Below are positions 21,166 to 31,241 of a stretch of 64,000 nucleotides of DNA, piece after piece. The notes beneath the pieces were generated by a model. That model did not search any database and had not been told where the DNA came from. It saw only the letters and a program-made list of their open reading frames with translations. Both the position numbers and the translations under genes were made by a program. The stretch's first letter is position 1. Each line of letters begins with the position of its first letter. Source of the DNA: Caldimicrobium sp. (lineage in GTDB: Bacteria > Desulfobacterota > Thermodesulfobacteria > Thermodesulfobacteriales > Thermodesulfobacteriaceae); contig JANXCE010000007.1 in NCBI GenBank assembly GCA_025059715.1, forward strand, positions 1 through 64,000, given 5' to 3'.

Positions 21166-22392
21166 TTATTCAAAGTCTGTAACTGTCTCTACATGACTGG
21201 TAAATTTAAAGTGCACTGAGGTTCTGTAAGTATCATAGGCAAGTCTATAATCATCAATTAAATGCCAGGTGAAGGGAATATCAGTTAATTCAAAGAACTT
21301 TTCCCAACCAATTCTTTGAATCCAATCCCCTACTCTTTCGTATTTTCTCGCATTTTGGGAGTAAATCTCCAGAATCTTTTTAATCCATTTTACCGCGGTA
21401 GGCCAACGGGGAGGTTCATTGGGGATAAAGGGGATTACCACCTTGGAAAAGGTAGGAGGTGTAATCCTATTGGAAACCTTTCCACCAACCACTAAAGCCA
21501 ACCCATCTCCCTGACCATCAGATATGGGCATGGCAGGACACATAGTATAACAGTTACCACAGAACATGCAGCGATCCACATTAACTCGGACAGACTTTCT
21601 CTTTTCACCCGCCACTTCTACTGTAGCTGGCTTTATGGCTCCCAAAGGACATGAGGCAATAACAAGGGGTATCTCACATACTTTATCTAATCTTTCATCT
21701 TCCACAAGAGGTGGCTTTCTGTGAATCCCTACCACCGCTATATCAGAACAATGAACCGCACCACACATGTTTATACAGCAAGCTAAGGCTAATCTTACCT
21801 GCGCTGGTAGTTTGTGTGAGCCAAAATAATCAAAGAGTTCATCCATAATAGCCTTAACCACACCAGAGGCATCTATTGCCGCAGTGTGACAGTGAATCCA
21901 TCCTTGGGTGTGAACTATGTTTGTTACAGAGGCTCCAGTCCCTCCTATTGGAAACTTATATGCTCCATTAGGCATCTTTCTACTTTTAAGATCTTCAAGG
22001 AGAGCCCTAAGTTTTTCTTCATCAGTTACATGAAATTCTACATTGTTTCTGGTTGTCCAACGAACATAACCATCACAATATTTATCCGCGATCTCACAAA
22101 TCTCACGAACATAATCTGTAGTTTCTAATCTTGGGGTTCCACAACGAACAACATATACTACCTCTCCAGAATGAGCTTTATATTTGAGAACACCAGGTTG
22201 AATTATTTCATGAGATTTCCACTTCCCGTAGTTTCTCTGAATTACAGGGGGGAGAAACTGCCAATAATGAGGGGGACCTATGTCGGTAATTCTATTTTCC
22301 ATTGGCTTTTGAGGATTATATAACTTTTCTGCTAATGTAGGATCATAAGGTTGCGTATAAATTGGATCTGGTCTTTCTGGTCTTTCACTCAT
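21166..22392 (-). CDS. dsrB: Dissimilatory sulfite reductase beta subunit
   Basis: Sirohaem/4Fe-4S motif [18 protein letters not shown] and ferredoxin domain [16 protein letters not shown]. Confidence 0.95.
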   Translation of the reverse strand: MSERPERPDPIYTQPYDPTLAEKLYNPQKPMENRITDIGPPHYWQFLPPVIQRNYGKWKSHEIIQPGVLKYKAHSGEVVYVVRCGTPRLETTDYVREICEIADKYCDGYVRWTTRNNVEFHVTDEEKLRALLEDLKSRKMPNGAYKFPIGGTGASVTNIVHTQGWIHCHTAAIDASGVVKAIMDELFDYFGSHKLPAQVRLALACCINMCGAVHCSDIAVVGIHRKPPLVEDERLDKVCEIPLVIASCPLGAIKPATVEVAGEKRKSVRVNVDRCMFCGNCYTMCPAMPISDGQGDGLALVVGGKVSNRITPPTFSKVVIPFIPNEPPRWPTAVKWIKKILEIYSQNARKYERVGDWIQRIGWEKFFELTDIPFTWHLIDDYRLAYDTYRTSVHFKFTSHVETVTDFE

Positions 22393-22423
22393 ATTCCCCT
22401 CCTTTTTGGAATTAAATTTTTAA

Positions 22424-23722
22424 TTATGCAGGGTGACGTTTTCTAAACTCAGCCACATCTCTTGTCCAACCACCTTCTACTTCTTCTTCTTTCCAAAAGA
22501 TATAAGGATTAGAGCGGGGCTCTTTAACATGTTGAGGTATAGGCTTTATCCCTAATACATCAACTATAAATCTATTTAAACCAATCCTTTGAATAGTCTC
22601 ACCGAGTCTTTCTCTGTTTTTTCCATGTTCCATCCAATAATCCCATACCTTGTAAAGAAGATTCTTGAGGTTATCATAGGGAGGTTCAAGTTTCATAAAT
22701 GGAATAATTACAGTGGAGAGTTGCGCTCCCTCAAGAATCGGGGCCTTAGCTCCCATCAGAATTACTGCTCCTCTGTCATCTCCTGGCCAAAGGGCTTCAG
22801 GCATAACATTTATACAGTGCATACATCTGTTACATTCCGCATCATTGATATAGAGCTTTCTCTGCCCCTCATCCCAAAACATACATTTAGTGGGGCAAAG
22901 ATCTATTACCTCCTTTTTAATGTCAAAGGGACCCCAATCTCTGTCACTATGTGCCCCTGCGTTTGGCTTCAGTTCACCACCCACATAGGCTCTAACCGCC
23001 TCTTGATCAATCTTTATCCTATCTCTCCAGGTTCCAATAACGGAAAAATCAGCTCGTGCGATAGCTGCTACACAGTCATTAGGGCAACCTGAAACCTTTA
23101 TTTTAAATTTATAAGGAAAGGCAGGACGGTGAAGCTCATCCTGAAAAGCCATAGTCAACTCATAAACAATATCTTGAGTATCGATACAAGACCACTCACA
23201 TCTGGACATACCCATACAACATTCAGGAGTTCTCAAATTCGAACCAGATCCTCCAAGATCCATCTTTAGCTGATGCCCTAAATCGTAAAAAATATACTCT
23301 AATTGTTCCGTAACCGTTCCAAGAAGGATAATATCTCCGGTAGAACCATGCAAATTCATAATGCCACTACCTCTATGATCCCACATGTCACATAACTTTC
23401 TAAGTGCTGAAGTATGATACCACTTTGCTGCAGGTTGATTTACGCGCACCGTATGAAAGGCCCAGATGGCAGGAAATTTTTCCTGTTGATCAGAGTATCT
23501 TCCTATAACCCCTCCACCGTAGCCAAAAACACCAACTATTCCTCCATGTTTCCAGTGAGTCTCCTTGTTCTTATAAGAAAGCTCCATCTGCCCCAAGATG
23601 TCAAAACAAGCCTGCTTTTTGTGCCTCTCCGCATAAGAATAAATATCATCAACAAAACTTGGCCAAGGACCAGACTTCAAATCATCCATCAATGGTGTAT
23701 CGTGCTTTTTCACCTCTCCCAT
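22424..23722 (-). CDS. dsrA: Dissimilatory sulfite reductase alpha subunit
   Basis: CCMGMSRCEWSCIDT, KVSGCPNDCVAAIARADFSVIG, CNRCMHCINVMPEALWPGDDRGA. Confidence 0.95.
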   Translation of the reverse strand: MGEVKKHDTPLMDDLKSGPWPSFVDDIYSYAERHKKQACFDILGQMELSYKNKETHWKHGGIVGVFGYGGGVIGRYSDQQEKFPAIWAFHTVRVNQPAAKWYHTSALRKLCDMWDHRGSGIMNLHGSTGDIILLGTVTEQLEYIFYDLGHQLKMDLGGSGSNLRTPECCMGMSRCEWSCIDTQDIVYELTMAFQDELHRPAFPYKFKIKVSGCPNDCVAAIARADFSVIGTWRDRIKIDQEAVRAYVGGELKPNAGAHSDRDWGPFDIKKEVIDLCPTKCMFWDEGQRKLYINDAECNRCMHCINVMPEALWPGDDRGAVILMGAKAPILEGAQLSTVIIPFMKLEPPYDNLKNLLYKVWDYWMEHGKNRERLGETIQRIGLNRFIVDVLGIKPIPQHVKEPRSNPYIFWKEEEVEGGWTRDVAEFRKRHPA

Positions 23723-23755
23723 AATAACCTCCCTACAATTTTTTAGTAAAATACC

Positions 23756-23783
23756 AATATATAAAACCTCTTTTTTTTGTCAA
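23756..23783 (-). promoter_or_regulatory. Sigma70-like promoter of dsrABD
   Basis: TTGACA - 16 nt - TATATT on the minus strand upstream of dsrA. Confidence 0.6.
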
Positions 23784-23939
23784 GCCTAAAAATAGAAATT
23801 CAACAAGGATAATTTAAATTAATTTAGACTTTTTTACTTAATTAAACTTATTTTTTCACTTCAGAATAAAGATTTTATAGTAGAATACTATCTTTAAAAA
23901 AGATTTTGCTTTGGTAAAATAATCTTAATCTTTAAACTT

Positions 23940-24437
23940 ATGTCCTTAGAGAATTTTCATAATAAAGGCTCACATAATAGAGAAAAAATATATTATTTAG
24001 AAGCTTCCCTTTCTGGTTTAGCCAAATGGCTTCGCTTTATGGGATATCAAGTTGAACTTGAAGAAGATAAAATTACCCCAGAAAAGATATGGAAAAAGCA
24101 AGATAGAATTTTTTTAGTCACCAGTGCTCAAACTGCTAAGCAATTAGAAAAGTTTAATTTGAGTTATCTTCTACTCCCTAGAGGGCCTCTCAAAGCCCAA
24201 ATATTCTTTGTTATCCACAAATTGGGCTTAGAACCTAAGTTAACCCTTGATTTATGCAGTCTTTGCGGAAAAAAATTAATCCCGGTAAAAAAGGAGGAAT
24301 TTAGAGGGCGTATTCCTTTAAAGGTATGGAAAAGATATAACGAGTTTAACTATTGTGCCAATTGTGACAAGCTATACTGGGAAGGGGACCATATAAAGGG
24401 TATAAGAAAAAAGTTCCAGACCCTGCTTAAGGGTTAA
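23940..24437 (+). CDS. Mut7-C RNase domain protein
   Basis: N-terminal SGLAKWLRFMGYQVE (PIN-like) and C-terminal CXXC zinc ribbon CSLCGKKL...CANCDKLYWEGDH. Confidence 0.75.
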   Translation: MSLENFHNKGSHNREKIYYLEASLSGLAKWLRFMGYQVELEEDKITPEKIWKKQDRIFLVTSAQTAKQLEKFNLSYLLLPRGPLKAQIFFVIHKLGLEPKLTLDLCSLCGKKLIPVKKEEFRGRIPLKVWKRYNEFNYCANCDKLYWEGDHIKGIRKKFQTLLKG

Positions 24438-25411
24438 CTTTTTAGCTTTTTTAATATGTAGTTAAGTATCTTTTCTGCATCTGCTATTATAGCCACGTGG
24501 GCCATCTTCACTAAAGGAGCCCCTTCATCGGTATTTATAGCAATAATAAACTCAGAATTTTCCATACCCACGGTATGTTGAATAGCACCTGAGATACCAA
24601 AACCCAGATAAAGTTTTGGCTTAACAGAAACCCCGCTTATACCAATCATTCTATCCTCTTCGGTCCATCCCGCATAGCAAACAGGCCTTGTTGCTCCTAC
24701 TTCACCTTCTAAGTATTTCGCCAACTCAAAAAGTTTTAAGAAGTTTTCTTTACTTTTTAATCCAAGTCCTCCCGCTACCACCACCTTTGCCACACTTAAT
24801 CTATTTATTTCTTTCTTGGTCTTTCTTTTAGCTCTAACCTTCATTTTACTGCTCCAATCAAAATCTTGAGGAAGATTAAATTTTTTTATTATTGGGTTCT
24901 CACTTCCCTCTTTTGTACTAAAAGCACCAAGGGCTAAAGTTGCCATTATGGGATAAGTCTCCGAGTAAAGTTTAGCTATAATGTTATCTCCAAAGGTAGG
25001 TCGCATCATGATTAATCTTTCCCCTTCTAACTCAAGGGCATTAACATGAGCACAAAGCCCCACTCCTAACTCCGCTGCTATTCGGGGAGCTAGGGCTAAA
25101 CCCTGGAGAGTTGCTGGAAAAAAAAATCCGTAAGGATGAAACTCTCTCGCGACAAAACTTAAAACTCTACTATATAGATCATCTCTAAATTCCTTAAGTT
25201 CTTGATGCTCAATCACCAGTATTTCGTCACATAAGGCCCTTTTCAAGGAGTTATCTTCTTTTACCCTTTTTAGGTCATCAGAAAGAATGAGGAGAAGGAG
25301 TTTCTTTTGTAGGGAACGAGAAATCTCCCAAAGGGGGGTCAAAATTTCAAGACTTGCTGGACTAATTTTATCTTCAAAGAATTCTCCATAAGCCAATATT
25401 GTCTCACTCAT
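24434..25411 (-). CDS. etfA: Electron transfer flavoprotein alpha subunit
   Basis: FAD-binding AKVVVAGGLGLKSKENF, ISGVSVKPKLYLGFGISGAIQHTVGM, INTDEGAPLVKMAHVAIIAD. Confidence 0.9.
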   Translation of the reverse strand: MSETILAYGEFFEDKISPASLEILTPLWEISRSLQKKLLLLILSDDLKRVKEDNSLKRALCDEILVIEHQELKEFRDDLYSRVLSFVAREFHPYGFFFPATLQGLALAPRIAAELGVGLCAHVNALELEGERLIMMRPTFGDNIIAKLYSETYPIMATLALGAFSTKEGSENPIIKKFNLPQDFDWSSKMKVRAKRKTKKEINRLSVAKVVVAGGLGLKSKENFLKLFELAKYLEGEVGATRPVCYAGWTEEDRMIGISGVSVKPKLYLGFGISGAIQHTVGMENSEFIIAINTDEGAPLVKMAHVAIIADAEKILNYILKKLKS

Positions 25412-25431
25412 AGCTTCTCCTCAATTTAGGA

Positions 25432-26223
25432 TTAAATTTTTAAAAACCCCCTCACTCTTAATAGCTCCAAAAATCTCTCCGCTAATTCTTCTGGCTCTCC
25501 TTTCCAAAGTTCACCCCTCTGCACAAGGACTTTTTCAAAAACTCCCGCCACCTTTGTGGGAGAACCTCTAAGTCCCAAAATCTCCTCGGGTAGGGAAAGA
25601 TCCACTGCTCCAAGGGTTCTATAATCAAGATTTTTAGCCATAAGAAGGCGTTTAAGAGAGGGGGGTCTAAAGTAATCAAGTTTTGGGCTCATACTTACCA
25701 CCAAAGGCGGCTCTATCTCTAACTCCTCTTCTCCATAGTTGGTCTCCCGAATTACTAAAAACTTCCCTTCTCTGTAGATTATATTTAACACATTAATTAC
25801 TGAGGGCAAATTAAGTAAACTTGCGGTCTCTGGAGGAACTTGAGCGGTTTCTCCATCTATAGACTTAAGACCCATAAGGACAAGACTGTAGGGAGCAAGA
25901 GTTCTGATAGCTTGGGCAATTACTCTACTTGTAGCTAAGGTATCCGCTCCTGCAAAGGCTCTGTCTGAGAGTAAAATTAGCTCATCCGCTCCTAAACCAA
26001 AGGCCTCTTTTAAAATAGGTAGCACATTGGGAGGTCCCATAGATAATACCGTGACTTTAACTCCATGTCTATCCTTTAACCTCATGGCCATTTCTAAGGC
26101 AGCTTTGTCTGGAGGATTCAAAATGAGCTCTGCTGACTCTCTGATAAGGATGTGCCTCTCCGGGTCAACCTTAACTGTTTCGGGCTTAGGAACTCCTTTG
26201 ATGCATACTATAATTTTTTCCAT
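25432..26223 (-). CDS. etfB: Electron transfer flavoprotein beta subunit
   Basis: ILNPPDKAALEMAMRLKD, LLSDRAFAGADTLATSRVIA, GLKSIDGETAQVPPETASLLNLP. Confidence 0.9.
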   Translation of the reverse strand: MEKIIVCIKGVPKPETVKVDPERHILIRESAELILNPPDKAALEMAMRLKDRHGVKVTVLSMGPPNVLPILKEAFGLGADELILLSDRAFAGADTLATSRVIAQAIRTLAPYSLVLMGLKSIDGETAQVPPETASLLNLPSVINVLNIIYREGKFLVIRETNYGEEELEIEPPLVVSMSPKLDYFRPPSLKRLLMAKNLDYRTLGAVDLSLPEEILGLRGSPTKVAGVFEKVLVQRGELWKGEPEELAERFLELLRVRGFLKI

Positions 26224-26236
26224 TCCTTTTTTCCCC

Positions 26237-27388
26237 TTATTTGTAGAATTTGGCTAATTCTCTGGCTATAATATTTTTTTGAATTTCATTAGTGCCTTCA
26301 TATATTTGAAGGCATTTTGCATCTCTGAAAAGCTTCTGCACGGGATAGTCTCGCATATATCCGTAACCTCCCATCATTTGGATAGCCCTTTCTGTGATCC
26401 ACATAGCCTGATCAGTAGCATAGCACTTTGCCATAGCAGAGGCCCCTGAAAAGTCTTTTGCGCCACTGTCTATAGAACTTGCTACCTGATATACTAAAGC
26501 TCTTGCGGATTCAAGTCTCATAATCATCTCCGCAAAGGTATGACTTACCGCCTGAAAATTATAAACTGGTTGTCCAAATTGGATTCTCCTTTTGGCATGT
26601 CTCAAGCTAATCTCTAAGGCGGCTTGAGCTATGCCCAGGGCTTGAGCCCCTGCGCCACAGCGGGCATAATCAAGGGTTTTTAAGGCTACTAAAAAGCCTG
26701 TCCCTTCTTTGCCAATCAATCTGTCCTTAGGAACCTTACAATCATTAAAAATAAGATCAGTTGTAAGAGAGGCTCTCAAACCCAATTTTTTCTCCTTCTT
26801 ACCAACTACAAAGCCAGGATCATCCTTTTCCACAATAAAAGCGCTTGCCCCTCTTGATCCCTTAGTAGGATCTGTTAAGGCTATTACAATGTAAATATCC
26901 GCAATGCCCCCATTTGTGATCCATTGCTTAACTCCATTGAGAACGTAATAATCCCCCTGTAATTTGGCAGAGGTCTTAATCGCAAAGGCATCACTGCCTG
27001 CCTGAGGCTCAGTCAAAGCAAAGGCACAGAGATATCGTCCTTTAGCTATCAAAGGTAAGTATCTTTCTTTTTGGGCTTTATTACCAAAGAGAATTATGGG
27101 ATAGGCACCTAAAAAGGAAGCTGCATAAGTGGTAGAAACCCCTGCACAAAAATAAGAAAGCCACTCTACCGCAAGACACATTTCCTTCACACCCCATCCT
27201 AAACCACCATATTCTTCAGGAACAATAAGCCCAAAAAGATCCGCATCAGCAAGGGCCTTAATAGGAAGAGGGTCATAAGCCTCTCTTTCGTCCCACTCCA
27301 AAGCCCTGGGTTGAATATATTCCTCACCTATTTTTTTCACCAAATCAATAAGGATTTTCTCCCTCTCAGTAAAAGCATAACCCAACAT
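26237..27388 (-). CDS. Acyl-CoA dehydrogenase
   Basis: CAFALTEPQAGSDA, YVLNGVKQWITNGGIAD, QMMGGYGYMRDYPVQKLFRDAKCLQIYEGTNEIQKNIIAREL. Confidence 0.92.
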   Translation of the reverse strand: MLGYAFTEREKILIDLVKKIGEEYIQPRALEWDEREAYDPLPIKALADADLFGLIVPEEYGGLGWGVKEMCLAVEWLSYFCAGVSTTYAASFLGAYPIILFGNKAQKERYLPLIAKGRYLCAFALTEPQAGSDAFAIKTSAKLQGDYYVLNGVKQWITNGGIADIYIVIALTDPTKGSRGASAFIVEKDDPGFVVGKKEKKLGLRASLTTDLIFNDCKVPKDRLIGKEGTGFLVALKTLDYARCGAGAQALGIAQAALEISLRHAKRRIQFGQPVYNFQAVSHTFAEMIMRLESARALVYQVASSIDSGAKDFSGASAMAKCYATDQAMWITERAIQMMGGYGYMRDYPVQKLFRDAKCLQIYEGTNEIQKNIIARELAKFYK

Positions 27389-27403
27389 AGCCCCACTCCT
27401 ACT

Positions 27404-28429
27404 CTATGAAGATACTTTCAAAACTTTGGCACCTCTAATCTTTCGATCCTTTAAATCTTTAAGAGCTTTTGTAGCTTCCTCAAAGGAATATATCTCAATC
27501 TCTGGCCTTAACTGCATTTTCTCCGCAAGCTTCAAAAACTCCTCAATATCCTGCTTAGTAATATTAGCTACAGTTTTTATTTCCTTTTCTAGCCATAAAT
27601 CCCTCTCATAAGCGAGTTCAAGAAGGAAATTCCTGTCTTTATCTTCCTTTCTAATAGCGTTTATAATCAGTTTTCCCCCTGGTTGTAAGTATCTTAACAT
27701 GTAAAAGGGAGGTTTCCAAACAGGGGTAGTATCAATTAGAGCCTGAAGTGGAGTAGGAGGTGGGTCTCCAATATCTCCTGCAAAATCTGCTCCAAGGGCT
27801 AAGGCTAATTCTCTCTCTTGGGGATTTCGAGCAAAGACATAAACTGGAGAGTGAGGATAAAGATATTTAGCTACCTGAAGAACTAAATGATTAGAAGCCC
27901 CAAAACCAATGAGACCAAGGGGCTCCCCGTCTGTAAGGTGAGTTAATTTTAGTGCTCGATAACCGATACTTCCCGCACAAAAGAGAGGGGCTAAAAACTC
28001 ATAAGTAGCATAAGTAGGTAATTTGAAGGCATAGGCCTCCTTGATTTTAAAATACTCTCCATAACCGCCATGAACATCTTTGCCTGTCCCTTTAAATTCA
28101 GGACACAGATTTTCAAACCCTCTCTGACAAAAACTACAACTTCCACAGGAAGACCAAATCCAACCTGCCCCTACATAATCTCCTACCTTAAACCTTGAGA
28201 CCCTCTCTCCAAGAGCAACTATTTTTCCCACAATTTGATGCCCAGGAACTATAGGTAAAAAGGTAGGCTGTGCTCTACCTTCCAGTTCATCAAGTTCCGT
28301 ATGACAAACTCCACAGGCTAAAACTTGAATTAGAATCTCATCTTCATGTATAAATGGCTCAGGCATCTCCCTTAAAACAAGATTTTTCCCATCAAAGGGA
28401 CCAATCTTTTCTATAACCCAGGCTCTCAT
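27404..28429 (-). CDS. Zinc-dependent alcohol dehydrogenase
   Basis: ACGVCHTELDELEGR, PIVPGHQIVGKIVALGERV, GSCSFCQRGFENLC. Confidence 0.85.
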   Translation of the reverse strand: MRAWVIEKIGPFDGKNLVLREMPEPFIHEDEILIQVLACGVCHTELDELEGRAQPTFLPIVPGHQIVGKIVALGERVSRFKVGDYVGAGWIWSSCGSCSFCQRGFENLCPEFKGTGKDVHGGYGEYFKIKEAYAFKLPTYATYEFLAPLFCAGSIGYRALKLTHLTDGEPLGLIGFGASNHLVLQVAKYLYPHSPVYVFARNPQERELALALGADFAGDIGDPPPTPLQALIDTTPVWKPPFYMLRYLQPGGKLIINAIRKEDKDRNFLLELAYERDLWLEKEIKTVANITKQDIEEFLKLAEKMQLRPEIEIYSFEEATKALKDLKDRKIRGAKVLKVSS

Positions 28430-29140
28430 ATTACTTATCCATTTTAACATAAAGCCCTGATTTATCTATCATTCGTATAAGACCACATAATTGGAAACCG
28501 AGTAGAATTTTAGGATAATTTTCACTGTACCACCTCGAGGGCAATTCAATACTAAATCTGTAATTTTTCTGAACATCCCCCTTCTTCTGGACAAATTTTT
28601 ATGTATTACTGAACATATTCTCAACAAGCAGGGCAAAAACAAAGGCCTCTACCCTCGAGCCTCTCAAAAGATTAGAGACTCTTGAAGCCAATCAAAACTG
28701 AAAGAGTTACCAGCATACAGGGTCCCTTAAATACAAACTTTGATGGATCACTCCACTATCGCAAACGAAGTCAACCCGCCAAAAAATCTCTCTTCCTAGA
28801 AGCTTTAGCTCTGAATTATTTAGTTGAAAAAGGCTCTATCTCTTCATAAGATCAGAACACAGAGACATGAGAAGATGACTCTTTTACTAAGAGGTTGAGG
28901 GCTGCAGAGTGAAATCACAAAAGGTTGTGAAATCACAAAAAGTTATTAAAGCTATTGGAGAATAACTTGGTGCTTCAGCTATTTTCCTCCTATTTAATGT
29001 GCAAAAAAGGAAAACAATCCAAGTTCCAACAAAAAGGGAGACATAAAAAAAATAAAAAATGCCTAAGTTAAAGGTCTTTTTAGAAGAAAATATAGTGTAA
29101 AAATTGAAAATCAATTGTTTAGCTTCTCACTAACCCCTTC

Positions 29141-29896
29141 TCCCATCAAAGACTTAAAAATACTACAAAGACTTAAAGCAGTCAAAGATGTATACCAGAG
29201 AAAAGAACTTGCCTTTAGACTAAAGGGCATCAAATTTCATTACTCCTTAGGCATAAAAACCACAGTTGACCAAAGAGGAAAATGTTTTAGAGCAGTGGCG
29301 AAAGAAAGTAATTAGGTTTATACTGAATTATAGGAGAGACCGTCCTCACACAGGCAAGGAGAAGCTTAAGCCCCTGGTGGATAGATTTTGCAGAAAGAGG
29401 TGTATAAAGTAAGGGGGTAAGTTTGAAGAGAGGTAGTAAAGAGGCCTCAGTTATAATGGGAAGAGTGGAGGGGTTTCGAGAGGAAGAGGAGGAGGCGAAA
29501 GGGTGTGGCTGGTAGATTTATTCACGCCTGTAGGTTAAGTCGTTTATCAAGCAAGAGTGGGAGGGATTTTTGGAAGTAATTTTAAGGCGAAAGCTTCTTT
29601 TGAGATAGGAGAAGTACAGACTGATAATGGGAGTGAGTTTTTGGGGGGATTTGCGTATCCTCGGAATCCCAGAGGGAATGGGTATGTAGAGGGGGGGTTA
29701 ACTGGACATTGGAGGAGGAGTTTATTGGGTATAAGTAGTGGATGTTGAAGGATGATTTGGAGGAGTTTAACAGGGAGCTTATGAGGTATTTGATATGGTA
29801 TAATATGGAGAGGGTGCATAGTGGTCTTGGGAATGTATCGCCTTTAGAGTGGATTTGTTATAAATTTTACGAGAATTCCCCCTCAGTCTAAAATCA
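29141..29896 (+). mobile_element. Decayed IS481/IS3-like insertion sequence (integrase-core fragments)
   Basis: Frameshifted DDE integrase remnants QTDNGSEFLGGF..YPRNPRGNGYVE and LKDDLEEFNRELMRYLIWYNMERVHSGLGNVSPLEW; partial second copy at 233..600. Confidence 0.7.
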
Positions 29897-29953
29897 TATG
29901 GACTCATGCATCTCCCCCTTGACAAAGGGATTTTTAGACTAAAATTAAAGACA

Positions 29954-31219
29954 ATGAAGATCATCACAAGTCTGGTTCTTTTTTTATTCATCCTTTTTTT
30001 TACTTTTAGCTCCTCTTTTATAGAGGTTAATAGTTTCCCTCTTAAACTTATTTCTGAAGAGAGGGAAATTGAACTTGGCAAGCTCTATCTACCTGCATCC
30101 ATTGATGAGTTTGAAGGGATATATCCGGAAGAAGAACTCCAGACATACTTGAACAATTTAGGTAAGAGGCTTGCTCAAAGGGCCCAGCGTAAAATGGATT
30201 ATCAATTTTATTTAGTTAATTCAAACATTGTTAATGCCTTTGCTTTACCAGGTGGACCAGTAATAATTACTCGAGGAATCTTTCTAATTTTAGAGGACGA
30301 AGATGAACTTGCTGGAATATTAAGCCATGAAATAGGCCACATTGAAAAAAGGCATCATGCACGATTTGTTGAAAAACAGTTAGCGCTCAATCTCCTGCTT
30401 CAGATTGGTTCTTTTTTACTTCCTCAAAATCTTACTGGTGAAATTCTTTTCCAACTAAGTAAAATATCTGCCGGACTTATTAGTCTAAAGTTCAGTCGAG
30501 ATCAAGAGAAGGAGGCAGACGAAGTAGCTTTCTCTATTCTTATAGGATCTAACTATTCACCTGAGGGGATGTTGAAGGTCTTTGAAAAACTTAAGAAATT
30601 GGAAAAAAGCAGACCTCCTGAATGGTTATCCACACACCCTTTACCAGAGAGTCGTATTAAAAGCTGGCAAGAAAAAATAGCTCAACATAAAGTTCATGGT
30701 AGTTACCTAAAAAGCACTTCAAAATTTGAAGAAATGAAAAAAATGCTTCTTCAGAGCAAACCCTCCTTTGAGGAATACGAAAAGGGAAAAAAAGCCTTTA
30801 AGGAGAGAGATTTTGAAAGAGCTGAAAAACACTTTGAAAGAGCCTTAGAACTCTATCCCAAAAATGTGCCTGCTCTAATTTATTTAGCTCGCCTTAATCT
30901 GAAAGAGAAAAATTACCCAGCTGCTCGAGATTTTGCCTTTAGAGCCCTCAAGCTTAATCCCGAGCTCTTCTCCGCCCACTATCTCTGTGGTCTCTCAGAA
31001 TTTGGTTTACAAAACTGGGAAAGAAGCTTAGCCTATTTTGAAAAAGCCAAAAAACTTGTCCCCTTTGATGGCTCGACCTATTACTATGCAGGCAGAAATT
31101 TGGAAAATTTAGGAAGACTAACAAGTGCTCGAGACAACTATCAAAGAGCGTTAGAAATAGGTCCCAAGGATGCCCCCTGGTACGAAGACTGCTTTAAAAG
31201 ATATAATCGGTTAAGGTAA
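29954..31219 (+). CDS. M48 family metalloprotease with TPR repeats (BepA-like)
   Basis: HEIGHIEKRHHARF zinc site, EADEVAFSIL, STHPLPESRI, C-terminal TPRs. Confidence 0.85.
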   Translation: MKIITSLVLFLFILFFTFSSSFIEVNSFPLKLISEEREIELGKLYLPASIDEFEGIYPEEELQTYLNNLGKRLAQRAQRKMDYQFYLVNSNIVNAFALPGGPVIITRGIFLILEDEDELAGILSHEIGHIEKRHHARFVEKQLALNLLLQIGSFLLPQNLTGEILFQLSKISAGLISLKFSRDQEKEADEVAFSILIGSNYSPEGMLKVFEKLKKLEKSRPPEWLSTHPLPESRIKSWQEKIAQHKVHGSYLKSTSKFEEMKKMLLQSKPSFEEYEKGKKAFKERDFERAEKHFERALELYPKNVPALIYLARLNLKEKNYPAARDFAFRALKLNPELFSAHYLCGLSEFGLQNWERSLAYFEKAKKLVPFDGSTYYYAGRNLENLGRLTSARDNYQRALEIGPKDAPWYEDCFKRYNRLR

Positions 31220-31241
31220 TCCATCCATCACGGGGATACTC

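Noticed and set aside
24211-24220. DnaA-box-like TTATCCACAA (and TTATCCACA at 30626-30634), with dnaN-gyrB in the window, hinting at oriC
   Set aside because: Both boxes are isolated and inside coding regions; no dnaA gene, box cluster or DUE seen; not enough to call an origin.
28909-28945. Direct repeat tgaaatcacaaaa(g/a)gtt x2
   Set aside because: Only two short units in a decayed intergenic/IS-remnant zone; no CRISPR-like spacing or cas genes.
28500-29100. Possible additional transposase remnants upstream of IS copy 2
   Set aside because: No frame with recognisable transposase motifs could be read; only the 29141..29896 part is supported.
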